Shown here piece by piece: positions 1 to 7,214 of a stretch of 9,077 nucleotides of DNA. The stretch's first letter is position 1. Every line of letters begins with the position of its first letter. The stretch spans positions 1-9,077 of the forward strand of contig JACMMB010000261.1 of NCBI GenBank assembly GCA_014379305.1, in the 5' to 3' direction. The DNA comes from Akkermansiaceae bacterium (GTDB lineage Bacteria > Verrucomicrobiota > Verrucomicrobiia > Verrucomicrobiales > Akkermansiaceae). The position numbers were made by a program, and so were the translations under genes. A model generated the notes under the pieces. The model did not search any database, had not been told where the DNA came from, and worked only from the letters and a program-made list of their open reading frames with translations.

Positions 1-1900
1 CGCTGTTGGCGATGACGGGTTCCTCTTGGTGCTCTTCCGAGTGTTTCCTAGGCGCTTCCCATTGTGGAAAATAATCCTTTTCACAATCCGGCCGTGAGTA
101 TTCGTACGGCCCCCGGTAAACAGCGACATCGAAGGTAAAGTTACCGTGACCCGGAGGTGTCGGAGTGGCCCACTCAAGCGTGGTGGCATCCCAGGGATTG
201 TCACTCTGGACTTTCCGACCGGTTTTCCATGAGCAGAACAAATTGATGACGAAAGGAATCTGGGCGATGGCAAGCGCCCATGCGCTGACCGACATTACAA
301 TGTTCAGATCGATGTAATTCCGGACGATGTTTCCAAACACGTTTGCATCATCGGCGGCCCTCGAAAGGTAAGCGTCCCCGCCGTTATACCACCGGCGGTG
401 AAATCCAGCCATGCCTTGCACCATCATCGGGAAGAAGATCAGGTTCATGCATATCAGGCTGGGCCAGAAGTGAAGATGGCTTAGGAAGCCGCTCATAAAG
501 CGACCGGTAATTTTCGGGTACCAATGATAGACCCCGGCGAAGAGGCCGAAGAGAATGCCGGGTGCAACCACGTAATGGAAGTGACCGATGACGTAATAGG
601 TATCGTGGAGGTGAAGTCCGACGAGATTGAAAGCCAGGGGCAGGCCAGTGAGTCCACCGATGCCGAACATCGGAATAAATGCGCATGCCCACAGCATTGG
701 CGGAGTGAAACGGATCGAGCCACCCCATAATGAGATGATCATCGCGGTGAGAATGACCACAGACGGAATTGAGATCAGCACCGTCGTCGTTTGGAAGAAG
801 GTCGAAACCGCCGCACCCATTCCGGTCATGTACATGTGGTGAGCCCACACAATGAATGAAAGGAAACCAAGAATGAGCACGGAATACACCATCGACTTGT
901 AACCCCAGAGTGGTTTGCGGGTATTCACCGGGATGACTTCGGCCACGCAGGCGATTGCTGGCAATAATAGGACGTAAACCTCAGGGTGACCGAGGAACCA
1001 GAAAAGGTGTTGGAAGAGTAGAGGCGAACCGCCGCCCGAAAGATCGGCCAGGCCTTCGGTTTTTGTGAAGAGTCCGGAAGGCATGAAAAAGGATGAATGG
1101 CCCACACGGTCCATCAACTGCATGATGCCGGCGGCTTCCAACGGAGGGAAAGCGAGCAAGAGCAGGAAACCGGTGACCAACATCGACCAGACGAAAAACG
1201 GCAGTCGCATCCAGGTCATTCCGCGGGCACGCAAGTTAATGATCGTGGTGATGAAATTGACCGATCCGAGCAGCGATGAGGTAATCAACAATACCAAGCC
1301 GATAAGCCATTGGGTTTGACCGGCAAGCCATTGGTTGACGATTTGCCCATCGGCAAAACCAGCGAGCGGAGAGTAATTCGTCCAACCGGATTTGGCCGCC
1401 CCGGACTCCATGAAGAATGAGGCGCACATCATCACGCCACCGAGGAAATAGACCCAATAACTGACCATGTTCAGTTTCGGAAATGCCATGTCGACGGCAC
1501 CGATTTGCAATGGCGTGACATAATTTCCGAAAGCACCGAAACCAAGGGGCACAATGCCGAGGAAGACCATGATCGTACCATGCATGGCACCGAACATGTT
1601 ATAGGTTTCCCCTGTAACTTTCCCGTCCGAAAGCCAACGGGCTTTCCAGCCGTCAGTGAAAATCCAGCTCATCCAGCCGGGAAGCGGCTCGTGCGGGTAT
1701 GCGATACTCCAGCGCATCACCATCATCAGGTAAAAGCCGAAGGCAAGGAATAGCATGGCGGTAATCCCATATTGCATTCCGATCGTCTTGTGGTCGGTGG
1801 AAAATACGTATTTCCGAAGCCATCCGGGGTCATGATGATGATCGCCATGATCGTCATGCGAATGGTTTTGCTCGGAATGGGATGCGGCGTGGGCGCTCAT
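1..1900 (-). CDS. ctaD: Cytochrome c oxidase subunit I, A-type haem-copper oxidase (partial, 3' end off the left edge)
   Basis: Catalytic subunit of an aa3-type oxidase, reducing O2 to water in the inner membrane. The frame is open from ATG at 1900 to base 1, about 633 codons, longer than the usual 530-600. Visible in order: a His-rich N-terminus (8 His in residues 4-23); low-spin haem ligand His107 in MHGTIMVF; D-channel Asn126, Asp137 and Asn144; GHPEVY with Cu_B ligand His305, Glu307 and Tyr309 (A1-type pattern); Cu_B ligands His354-His355; haem and Mg-site residues in LHDTYYVIGHFHYV (His432, Asp433, His440, His442); and the propionate-binding Arg502-Arg503. The A-family C-terminal signature NPWDATTLEW follows, so the stop is probably just outside. 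Ile383 stands where the K-channel Lys is expected. It lies 66 nt after a cytochrome c gene, with no subunit II gene before it. The family call is firm; the physiological electron donor is inferred. Confidence 0.95.
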   Translation of the reverse strand, partial: MSAHAASHSEQNHSHDDHGDHHHDPGWLRKYVFSTDHKTIGMQYGITAMLFLAFGFYLMMVMRWSIAYPHEPLPGWMSWIFTDGWKARWLSDGKVTGETYNMFGAMHGTIMVFLGIVPLGFGAFGNYVTPLQIGAVDMAFPKLNMVSYWVYFLGGVMMCASFFMESGAAKSGWTNYSPLAGFADGQIVNQWLAGQTQWLIGLVLLITSSLLGSVNFITTIINLRARGMTWMRLPFFVWSMLVTGFLLLLAFPPLEAAGIMQLMDRVGHSSFFMPSGLFTKTEGLADLSGGGSPLLFQHLFWFLGHPEVYVLLLPAIACVAEVIPVNTRKPLWGYKSMVYSVLILGFLSFIVWAHHMYMTGMGAAVSTFFQTTTVLISIPSVVILTAMIISLWGGSIRFTPPMLWACAFIPMFGIGGLTGLPLAFNLVGLHLHDTYYVIGHFHYVVAPGILFGLFAGVYHWYPKITGRFMSGFLSHLHFWPSLICMNLIFFPMMVQGMAGFHRRWYNGGDAYLSRAADDANVFGNIVRNYIDLNIVMSVSAWALAIAQIPFVINLFCSWKTGRKVQSDNPWDATTLEWATPTPPGHGNFTFDVAVYRGPYEYSRPDCEKDYFPQWEAPRKHSEEHQEEPVIANS

Positions 1901-1935
1901 GGGTAGTTCAGGCGGAGATGTTAGGTTGAGTGAGT

Positions 1936-1957
1936 TTGCGGGCCGGCGGACCCGCAA
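1936..1957 (-). other. Intercistronic hairpin between cytochrome c and ctaD
   Basis: A perfect 7-bp inverted repeat (TTGCGGG / CCCGCAA) encloses an 8-nt loop in the 66-nt spacer, the longest gap in the window. No T-run follows on the minus strand, so it does not look like an intrinsic terminator. It could be an mRNA processing or stability element that sets ctaD level relative to the upstream genes. It could also be chance in GC-rich spacer sequence. Confidence 0.4.
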
Positions 1958-1966
1958 TATTTGAAG

Positions 1967-2740
1967 TTATTGCATTGGAGCGAGAGTTTGCGGATTGACC
2001 ATCATGGCCGGGTCAATTTCGGCACCCGGCAACATGGTCATATGCTTGGCGGCGATTTCCTCGGCGTTGACCGCTTGGCCAGCCTTCTCGCGTTTCCCGG
2101 AAATATCGATGGCGTTTTGAGCCATTTCCGTGGAGACAATATCACCAGAGGTATTTCCAAAGTTATTCCGAATATAAGTCATGACTCCGGCAAGATCCTC
2201 GGCAGTCATGCCGGCCCCCTGAGCCGGCATGATGCCCGCACCGTAGGATTTTCCGTTGCTGGTTGGACCTTGCAGGCCGTTGAGAATCACCATTGCGAAT
2301 TTCTGGGTGTCTCCAAGAACCCATTTGGAACCCACGAGTGAAGGATAATTCGCACCATCCCCCTTCGCATCGGAACCATGGCAACCGCTGCATTTCGAAT
2401 AAATTTTGGCACCCTTGCCGCTGAAGGCAGCCAGCGCCGCTTTCGGAAGCGGTCCCGCGTCACCTAGGCCCGGAGCTGCGCCGCGAACGTAACCTTCCCG
2501 GAAGGTCTCTTCGTATGAAAACAAAGTTCCCGCATTGCCGAGAACGCCGCCAGCAATCAGCAAGACAAAGCCGCAGGCGGCGATAACCCAAAGCGCGACC
2601 GGCTCATGTCCGTTGCTCGCCAGACGCTTTTCACGGGCGGTTGCGGAGTATTCGCTGATAACCCGACCGTGGACCTGGGAGACATTGATCGACTCTTCGA
2701 GATCAGGCTTTTGGTTTGGATGCGGGGTGGGTGCGGACAT
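1967..2740 (-). CDS. Membrane-anchored monohaem cytochrome c (paralogue of the gene at 5091-5864)
   Basis: A 257-residue protein with a hydrophilic N-terminus, one membrane segment at about residues 48-68, a linker, and a class I cytochrome c domain. The haem site is CSGCH (Cys117, Cys120, His121), and the probable axial Met is Met171 in AGIMPAQ. The domain ends in the helix AGVMTYIRNNFGN, followed by a roughly 60-residue Met- and Ala-containing tail. Its domain is clearly related to that of the gene at 5091-5864: both share the CHG...GS.WV.G...GL.GP...G..Y...AGV.TYIRN.FGN pattern. It sits between the CcoO-like gene (42 nt) and ctaD (66 nt), the place where subunit II often lies in other oxidase operons. 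It probably delivers electrons to the oxidase, like the CcoP or caa3 cytochrome domains. It has one haem where CcoP has two. The cytochrome call is firm; the partner is inferred. Confidence 0.9.
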   Translation of the reverse strand: MSAPTPHPNQKPDLEESINVSQVHGRVISEYSATAREKRLASNGHEPVALWVIAACGFVLLIAGGVLGNAGTLFSYEETFREGYVRGAAPGLGDAGPLPKAALAAFSGKGAKIYSKCSGCHGSDAKGDGANYPSLVGSKWVLGDTQKFAMVILNGLQGPTSNGKSYGAGIMPAQGAGMTAEDLAGVMTYIRNNFGNTSGDIVSTEMAQNAIDISGKREKAGQAVNAEEIAAKHMTMLPGAEIDPAMMVNPQTLAPMQ

Positions 2741-2782
2741 GGTGGAGAATGATGTGGAAATATGAAAATGGTTGCAGGAAAA

Positions 2783-3541
2783 TCAAGGAGCGGGTGCTGC
2801 TTTTACAGGTGCCTCAGGCGTCGGTTTTGCAACTGCCGGGGCAGCTTCCGGTTTGGCGGGAGCGAAGTTGATGGATGCTGGCACGGGTTGGTCTTTTTTC
2901 AAGGAAAGTAGATATGAAACCAGAGCGCGGGCATCTGGCCCGGGGACGATCTCCTTGCCATCCTCGCCCGAAAACGGAAGTGCTTCGTCAGAGGGATTTC
3001 CTTTGATTTCCAACTCCTCGAAAAGAAAACGGAAGGATGGACAGGTCGAGAGACGGCGCTCCGGCTTGTAACGCGGGTTGTAGAGATGGCGATAGAGCCA
3101 TAGCTCGGGATCGGTATCTTTCGCATAAACGGATTCCACGCGGCGACCCAGATTGGAAAGATCAGGACCTATGCGCGCAACACCGATGTGGGCGAAATTT
3201 TCACCTGCGAAATCGAAAGCATTGGTTTCGCGGCGGGTATCCCCACGATCATCATCGTTTGCCATGCCGGCCCAATCGGGGCGGAAAAGGTCATTTCCCG
3301 CATAGGTCGGACGGATCAACTGGGTATGGCAAAGGTAGCAGCCGTTCTCCGCATAGACCTGCGAGCCATCGGTGATCCGCCCGGCGCGTTTGGGAATGAA
3401 TACAACATTGGTGCCGTCCGCATCATCGCCCATGGTGATGGGTTCGATGGCACGCATTTTATAATACGGGACGATGACGATGGCCAACCATGCAACTCCG
3501 AAGCTGGCGGAGAGGCTAAGGATGAAAGTGCGGAAGCTCAT
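2783..3541 (-). CDS. ccoO: CcoO-like monohaem cytochrome c subunit with an unusual axial-ligand region
   Basis: Homologue of the cbb3 oxidase subunit II (252 aa). An N-terminal membrane anchor (about residues 6-25) is followed by a periplasmic domain with the CcoO signature GCYLCHTQLIRP, where Cys68, Cys71 and His72 bind haem c. RIGPDLSNLGRR and LYRHLYNPR match the second half of CcoO. The usual axial Met in the S-x-M-P-x-Y/F motif is replaced: the sequence reads STCPSF, with Cys167 at the Met position. The only Met after the haem site is Met93. The last 35 or so residues are an Ala/Pro/Lys-rich low-complexity tail, probably a disordered linker. It starts 21 nt after the CcoN-like gene, the normal ccoNO order. 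Family membership is firm; its role as an oxidase electron entry subunit is doubtful because the partner lacks an active site. Confidence 0.88.
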   Translation of the reverse strand: MSFRTFILSLSASFGVAWLAIVIVPYYKMRAIEPITMGDDADGTNVVFIPKRAGRITDGSQVYAENGCYLCHTQLIRPTYAGNDLFRPDWAGMANDDDRGDTRRETNAFDFAGENFAHIGVARIGPDLSNLGRRVESVYAKDTDPELWLYRHLYNPRYKPERRLSTCPSFRFLFEELEIKGNPSDEALPFSGEDGKEIVPGPDARALVSYLLSLKKDQPVPASINFAPAKPEAAPAVAKPTPEAPVKAAPAP

Positions 3542-3562
3542 GTGCGGGTTGGGAAAATAAAT

Positions 3563-5062
3563 TTAGTGCGCTGATGCCGTGGACGAGCCAAGCGTGTCGA
3601 TGTCTCCCTCTTCGCCATGGGGACTGTTACCGTGTCCGGATGTGAGCAGCGTCGGATGGGTGCTGCGACGGCCAAGACGCATCCACATCACGGTCAAGTG
3701 CAAGAAAAAGAACACATTTGAAAAGAGGATCAGGCACCACGATGTAGTGATGGCGACCGCATAAGGATAAGCCCGGGTAGCCGCGACTTCCCATGGCTGG
3801 GTGAAATCCTCTTGGCCTATCCCCTGCTGCAAACCACCGAAAATCGCAACCAGAGCCACTGTGACGATCCCGTAAACCGAGAAAAAGAAGTGCATTATGA
3901 TCAATCGGCGGGACAGCCATTCCCGCTGGGTGATTCTTGGTACGATGAAATATATCGCGCCAAACATCACGAAGCTGAAGAAGGCATAGAGCGCGAGGAT
4001 TTCGAAACCGTAACCCGACATGGAGAACTGGGTCAGTTTCAATGTGGAATTCGGAAGATTCAGAAAGACGGCGGCAACGGCCGTGACAATGAGACCGACC
4101 ACGCCAGCCATGGTGAAACGCAAGGTCGGGCTATAATTGACCAGGTCGACATCGGATATGGCAGTACGGAGGATGTTCACGGCTGCGGTAAATGCGGGAA
4201 TGAAAAACAGGACGGTGGCGGTCGCTCCCAGATAAGGGATGAAATACGGTATCGGCGCGCCGGTCAGCTTCTGCATTCCAGCCCACGGCATGATGATCGC
4301 GAGAGACCAGAATCCCAATTTTGCAAGAGAGTAACTATGAATCGGGCGTCCAGTGACTTTTGGCGTGAGATAAAATGCGGTTCCAATGGCGACCGGCGTG
4401 AAAAACAGGAAGATGAGGCTGGATTTATACCAGGCATTGATACCGGCGGCCATCACCGGATTTCCGGGCATCACATGCAGAAGAATGTTCGCGGTTAAAA
4501 ACACCCACGGGAACCAGATCATCGCCGCCATCAGATACCATTGGGAAATATAAACGTGGCCTTCCGGACGGACTTTAAACTGGATGAAGGACCAGATCAC
4601 GATAGCGAAATAACTGAGCAGCAGCACGGGCCAGGTGTAGGCTGGAAATTCCATCCATGGCATCCCGGTTCCATCTCCAAAAAGGATGCCAAGAACCCCG
4701 AAGGTGACTCCAAGATTCCAGACATGGCCGGCGGTTAAAATGATTCCAGCGGCTTTGCATTCCTGACGTGAGAGCCGGGAAATCATCCACACAATCACCC
4801 CGAAGGCGGCTTGGAAACCCCAGCCATAAACCAGGGCATTGACGTGGGCGGCTTGAGTTCTGCCATAGGTGAGCCACGAGCATGAATCGAGAAAACCCGG
4901 TGAGTGCACTTTTGCGGAAGAAATAACTCCAAGGACGATCGATACCGCGAGCCATGCGGCACCGCTGGTGAGGAAAAACATGACAGGATGACGCAGCGAA
5001 CGGTCGATACCGGCACGGAGCCGGGCATCTTCAACGGAGTGGTCGGTGGTTACGGAGGACAT
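3563..5062 (-). CDS. ccoN: CcoN-like cbb3-type subunit I lacking the catalytic metal ligands
   Basis: A 499-residue polytopic membrane protein with the length, helix pattern and flanking motifs of cbb3 oxidase subunit I, such as WLTYGRTQAAHVNALVYGWG, VYISQWYLMAAMIWFPW and FGAIYFIVPR. His73 matches the first low-spin haem b ligand. By ungapped alignment with remembered CcoN motifs, the other key residues are replaced: the first Cu_B His by Ser214 (WYKSS), the cross-linked Tyr by Met258, the Cu_B His-His pair by Gln264-Lys265 (WAGMQK), and the haem b3 and b histidines by Phe353 and Ile355. The reading frame is intact and neighbouring residues are conserved, so this is not a decaying pseudogene. 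Start: ATG at 5062 leaves a 28-nt spacer after the cytochrome gene; a GTG at 5140 would overlap it and adds a Pro/Ser-rich stretch with no family match. Its likely role is structural or electron-transfer, not O2 reduction; this is inferred. Confidence 0.9.
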   Translation of the reverse strand: MSSVTTDHSVEDARLRAGIDRSLRHPVMFFLTSGAAWLAVSIVLGVISSAKVHSPGFLDSCSWLTYGRTQAAHVNALVYGWGFQAAFGVIVWMISRLSRQECKAAGIILTAGHVWNLGVTFGVLGILFGDGTGMPWMEFPAYTWPVLLLSYFAIVIWSFIQFKVRPEGHVYISQWYLMAAMIWFPWVFLTANILLHVMPGNPVMAAGINAWYKSSLIFLFFTPVAIGTAFYLTPKVTGRPIHSYSLAKLGFWSLAIIMPWAGMQKLTGAPIPYFIPYLGATATVLFFIPAFTAAVNILRTAISDVDLVNYSPTLRFTMAGVVGLIVTAVAAVFLNLPNSTLKLTQFSMSGYGFEILALYAFFSFVMFGAIYFIVPRITQREWLSRRLIIMHFFFSVYGIVTVALVAIFGGLQQGIGQEDFTQPWEVAATRAYPYAVAITTSWCLILFSNVFFFLHLTVMWMRLGRRSTHPTLLTSGHGNSPHGEEGDIDTLGSSTASAH

Positions 5063-5090
5063 TGAGACTGTAGGAGAAGGCGTTGGGATT

Positions 5091-5864
5091 TCAAGGTTTG
5101 GTAAGTTCTTCGACGGTGACTTGCGGCTTGCCAACCTCACCGCGCAATGGAGCTACCTGTTCGGCTGTTACAGCGGAGGCCTTGTTTCCAAAGCTGTTGC
5201 GAATGTAAGTCAGGACACCGGCGATTTGCTCGTCCGTCTGATAGGCCATCGGCGTCATGCCGGCTGGAAAATTATATTCCTGACCCTTTACGGTGATCGG
5301 GCCTTTAAGTCCGCGAAGCTGGATCAGGATGAGATTGGAAATCGGGCCGGTGACCCATTCCGAACCGGCAAGCGGGGGGGCTACCACCCCACCCTCTCCG
5401 TTCATGCCATGACAAGCACCACAAACCATGAATTGCGCTTTACCGATCTCCAGCGCGGCTGGATCGATAGGTGCTTCGGCGTCTCCGGCTGGAGCATCAA
5501 TCGTTTTCATATCAGGCGCGGGAGCCTCGGCAAGTTTCAAAGCGGTTGCCGAGCCGGGAACGATTTGCTCGGGCTTTTTCATGGCAACCGGCTTTGACAT
5601 AACCAGTTCTTTGGCGACCACGCCGACCGCATCGGAAATTTGATTTTCGGTCAGGAAAGCCGCCTGGGCGGCATCGATTTCCTTTTTGGTTTTATACCGG
5701 ATATCCCCTGCCGCATCCTCGGGAGTCCCGCTTTTTTCAAGCACTCCGAAAACCGCGCCGAATCCGGCAATCAGTGCGATGGCGATGGCAAAGATGAAAA
5801 AGATGCCGAAGCCGTCGAAGAAGGCTTTGAGCCGGATCAGCGGATTGTCACGAGTTGGGTCCAT
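5091..5864 (-). CDS. Membrane-anchored monohaem cytochrome c following ACIII
   Basis: A 257-residue protein with one N-terminal membrane helix (about residues 20-42), a roughly 90-residue linker rich in Ala, Pro, Lys and Asp, and a C-terminal class I cytochrome c domain. The haem site is CGACH (Cys148, Cys151, His152); the axial Met is Met203 or Met206 in AGMTPM. The long flexible linker suggests a domain that swings between redox partners. The domain resembles that of the gene at 1967-2740, so the pair brackets the CcoN/CcoO-like genes. Spacing is 27 nt after actF and 28 nt before the CcoN-like gene, consistent with one transcript. It is a plausible shuttle taking electrons from ActE or ActB of ACIII onwards. 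The cytochrome c identity is firm; the shuttle role is inferred. Confidence 0.9.
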   Translation of the reverse strand: MDPTRDNPLIRLKAFFDGFGIFFIFAIAIALIAGFGAVFGVLEKSGTPEDAAGDIRYKTKKEIDAAQAAFLTENQISDAVGVVAKELVMSKPVAMKKPEQIVPGSATALKLAEAPAPDMKTIDAPAGDAEAPIDPAALEIGKAQFMVCGACHGMNGEGGVVAPPLAGSEWVTGPISNLILIQLRGLKGPITVKGQEYNFPAGMTPMAYQTDEQIAGVLTYIRNSFGNKASAVTAEQVAPLRGEVGKPQVTVEELTKP

Positions 5865-5891
5865 GCGGTGAGAGAAAAAGGTTGGGTGGGA

Positions 5892-7199
5892 TTAGTTGGA
5901 AAGGTTGGCGGATTCAAGAATACGCGGATCGCGGTTCGGATATAGGGAATGCTGGCCAATGGCGCGGATCAGGAAGAACAGGAAAGCCGCACCGATGGTG
6001 ACAAAAGCGAATATGTCGCCCCAGAACGCGCCGGGGATTGCCGTGACGATATCTCCAAAGACGTCCGGCTTGATATTTCCAAGGGAAACACCGCGCTCGG
6101 GAATAGTGATCAGGTAATGATCCAACACATGCATGCAGAGGGTGTAGACCGCGACGATTGAGAGATACTTGGAATTCTTTTTCAGCCATGCCTGGAGCAG
6201 AACAACAAATGGAATCACGAAGTGGCCGAAGACCAGGAACAACATCGCGGTGTTCCAATTGCCGGTATTGCGGATCAGGAAGTAGGATGTTTCCTCGGTG
6301 ATTCCGGCATACCAGATCAGGAAAAATTGGGAAAAGGCAATGTAGGCCCAAAATACGGTGAAGGCGAACAGCAGCTTGCCCATGATGTGGAAATGTTCCG
6401 GCCCGGTGACGTGCTTGAGATGGCCTTGGCTTTTCAACCACGCGCAGACCAGAATGATCACCGCCATCGAGTTCAGGGTCGATCCGGCGAAGAGATATAC
6501 CCCCCACATGGTGGAGAACCATTTATAATCGAGACCCATCAGGAAATCGAAGCCGGTAAAAGTGATCGTCAATGCATAGATCACCAGCGGGTAAGTTGAA
6601 TGGAAACGGGCCTTCAACAGACGCTGAACCCCGGGATTCGGATCGGTATCCTGCGCGGTGGAGGTTTTCCGCAGGAAATAAATGACTGACGAAAGAGCGA
6701 GTCCGTAAAAGAGCACACGGAAATACCAAAAGGGCAGGTTCATGAACCAATGCTTGCTGAAGAGCATATGATCGGCGTGATGAAGATACTCTTTCACATC
6801 GCCTGTCGCAGCTCTGTGAGTATTCATCCACTCGTAGAGGTATTGGTTTACACTTGGAAACAACAGCGGCAATCCGAAAAGGAATATCCACGGATAGGTT
6901 GAACCGAGATTTTCAAAAGTGCGGCGGACGGAAGTGCCCCATCCGGAGTTTGAGACATTGTGCAGGAGGGTCCAGAAGACGCCGCCGATGGAAAGAGTAA
7001 GGAAAAAGTAATAGGCAAAGAGCCATGAATAGGCGAAGCATCCCCGCCATTTTTCCGGCGCGAAGAAAAGCAGATACAAACTCACCAAGGTGCCGATGGC
7101 TGCGGTCGCGAGTGCGATCGTTTTTACTTTGGCGATCTTCGATTGATCGAGGTGGTCGCCATGGATGGCGATATCGGCGGATGTGACGTGATGGGACAT
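5892..7199 (-). CDS. actF: Alternative complex III subunit ActF (NrfD-like quinol-interacting membrane subunit)
   Basis: A 435-residue protein with about ten predicted membrane helices (roughly 27-47, 55-79, 103-118, 155-176, 203-223, 232-254, 272-297, 317-338, 346-366 and 392-413), the size and topology of ActF. In ACIII, ActC and ActF are the paired NrfD-like integral subunits; ActC is the one linked to quinol oxidation, and ActF is thought to help with proton handling. Family-like stretches are FTGFDFLMGLDYKWFST, SQFFLIWYAGITEET and the C-terminal HVLDHYLITIPE. The N-terminus is His/Asp-rich and cytoplasmic by prediction. ATG at 7199 follows the actE stop by only 8 nt, so translation may be coupled. 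Membership of ACIII is supported by both sequence and gene order. Confidence 0.93.
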   Translation of the reverse strand: MSHHVTSADIAIHGDHLDQSKIAKVKTIALATAAIGTLVSLYLLFFAPEKWRGCFAYSWLFAYYFFLTLSIGGVFWTLLHNVSNSGWGTSVRRTFENLGSTYPWIFLFGLPLLFPSVNQYLYEWMNTHRAATGDVKEYLHHADHMLFSKHWFMNLPFWYFRVLFYGLALSSVIYFLRKTSTAQDTDPNPGVQRLLKARFHSTYPLVIYALTITFTGFDFLMGLDYKWFSTMWGVYLFAGSTLNSMAVIILVCAWLKSQGHLKHVTGPEHFHIMGKLLFAFTVFWAYIAFSQFFLIWYAGITEETSYFLIRNTGNWNTAMLFLVFGHFVIPFVVLLQAWLKKNSKYLSIVAVYTLCMHVLDHYLITIPERGVSLGNIKPDVFGDIVTAIPGAFWGDIFAFVTIGAAFLFFLIRAIGQHSLYPNRDPRILESANLSN

Positions 7200-7202
7200 C
7201 TG

Positions 7203-7214
7203 GGAAATTATTTG
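7203..7214 (-). repeat. 12-nt leader motif before actF
   Basis: The minus-strand 12-mer CAAATAATTTCC ends 3 nt before the actF start codon. An identical copy precedes actD at 8455-8466. It contains the actE stop codon (TAA). There is no Shine-Dalgarno sequence here, so this A/T-rich element may serve ribosome recruitment, but that is a guess. Confidence 0.35.

Noticed and set aside
384..848. 154-codon minus-strand frame inside ctaD
   Set aside because: It is in another frame from the CtaD reading, which carries all the conserved haem and copper motifs through this stretch.
1936..1957. Intrinsic transcription terminator before ctaD
   Set aside because: The hairpin has no following T-run on the transcribed strand, and ctaD needs read-through because no promoter is seen in the 66-nt spacer.
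3812..4498. 228-codon open frame on the plus strand
   Set aside because: It lies antisense inside the CcoN-like gene and has a hydrophilic composition with no recognisable domain.
3563..5062. CcoN-like gene as a pseudogene
   Set aside because: The frame is full length, without stops or frameshifts, and residues next to the lost ligands are conserved. This fits changed function, not decay.
5063..5140. Upstream GTG start giving the CcoN-like protein 26 extra residues
   Set aside because: The extension overlaps the cytochrome c gene by 50 nt and adds a Pro/Ser-rich sequence with no CcoN match. ATG at 5062 gives normal spacing.
5046..5597. 183-codon open frame on the plus strand
   Set aside because: It is antisense to the cytochrome c gene at 5091-5864 and shows no family features.
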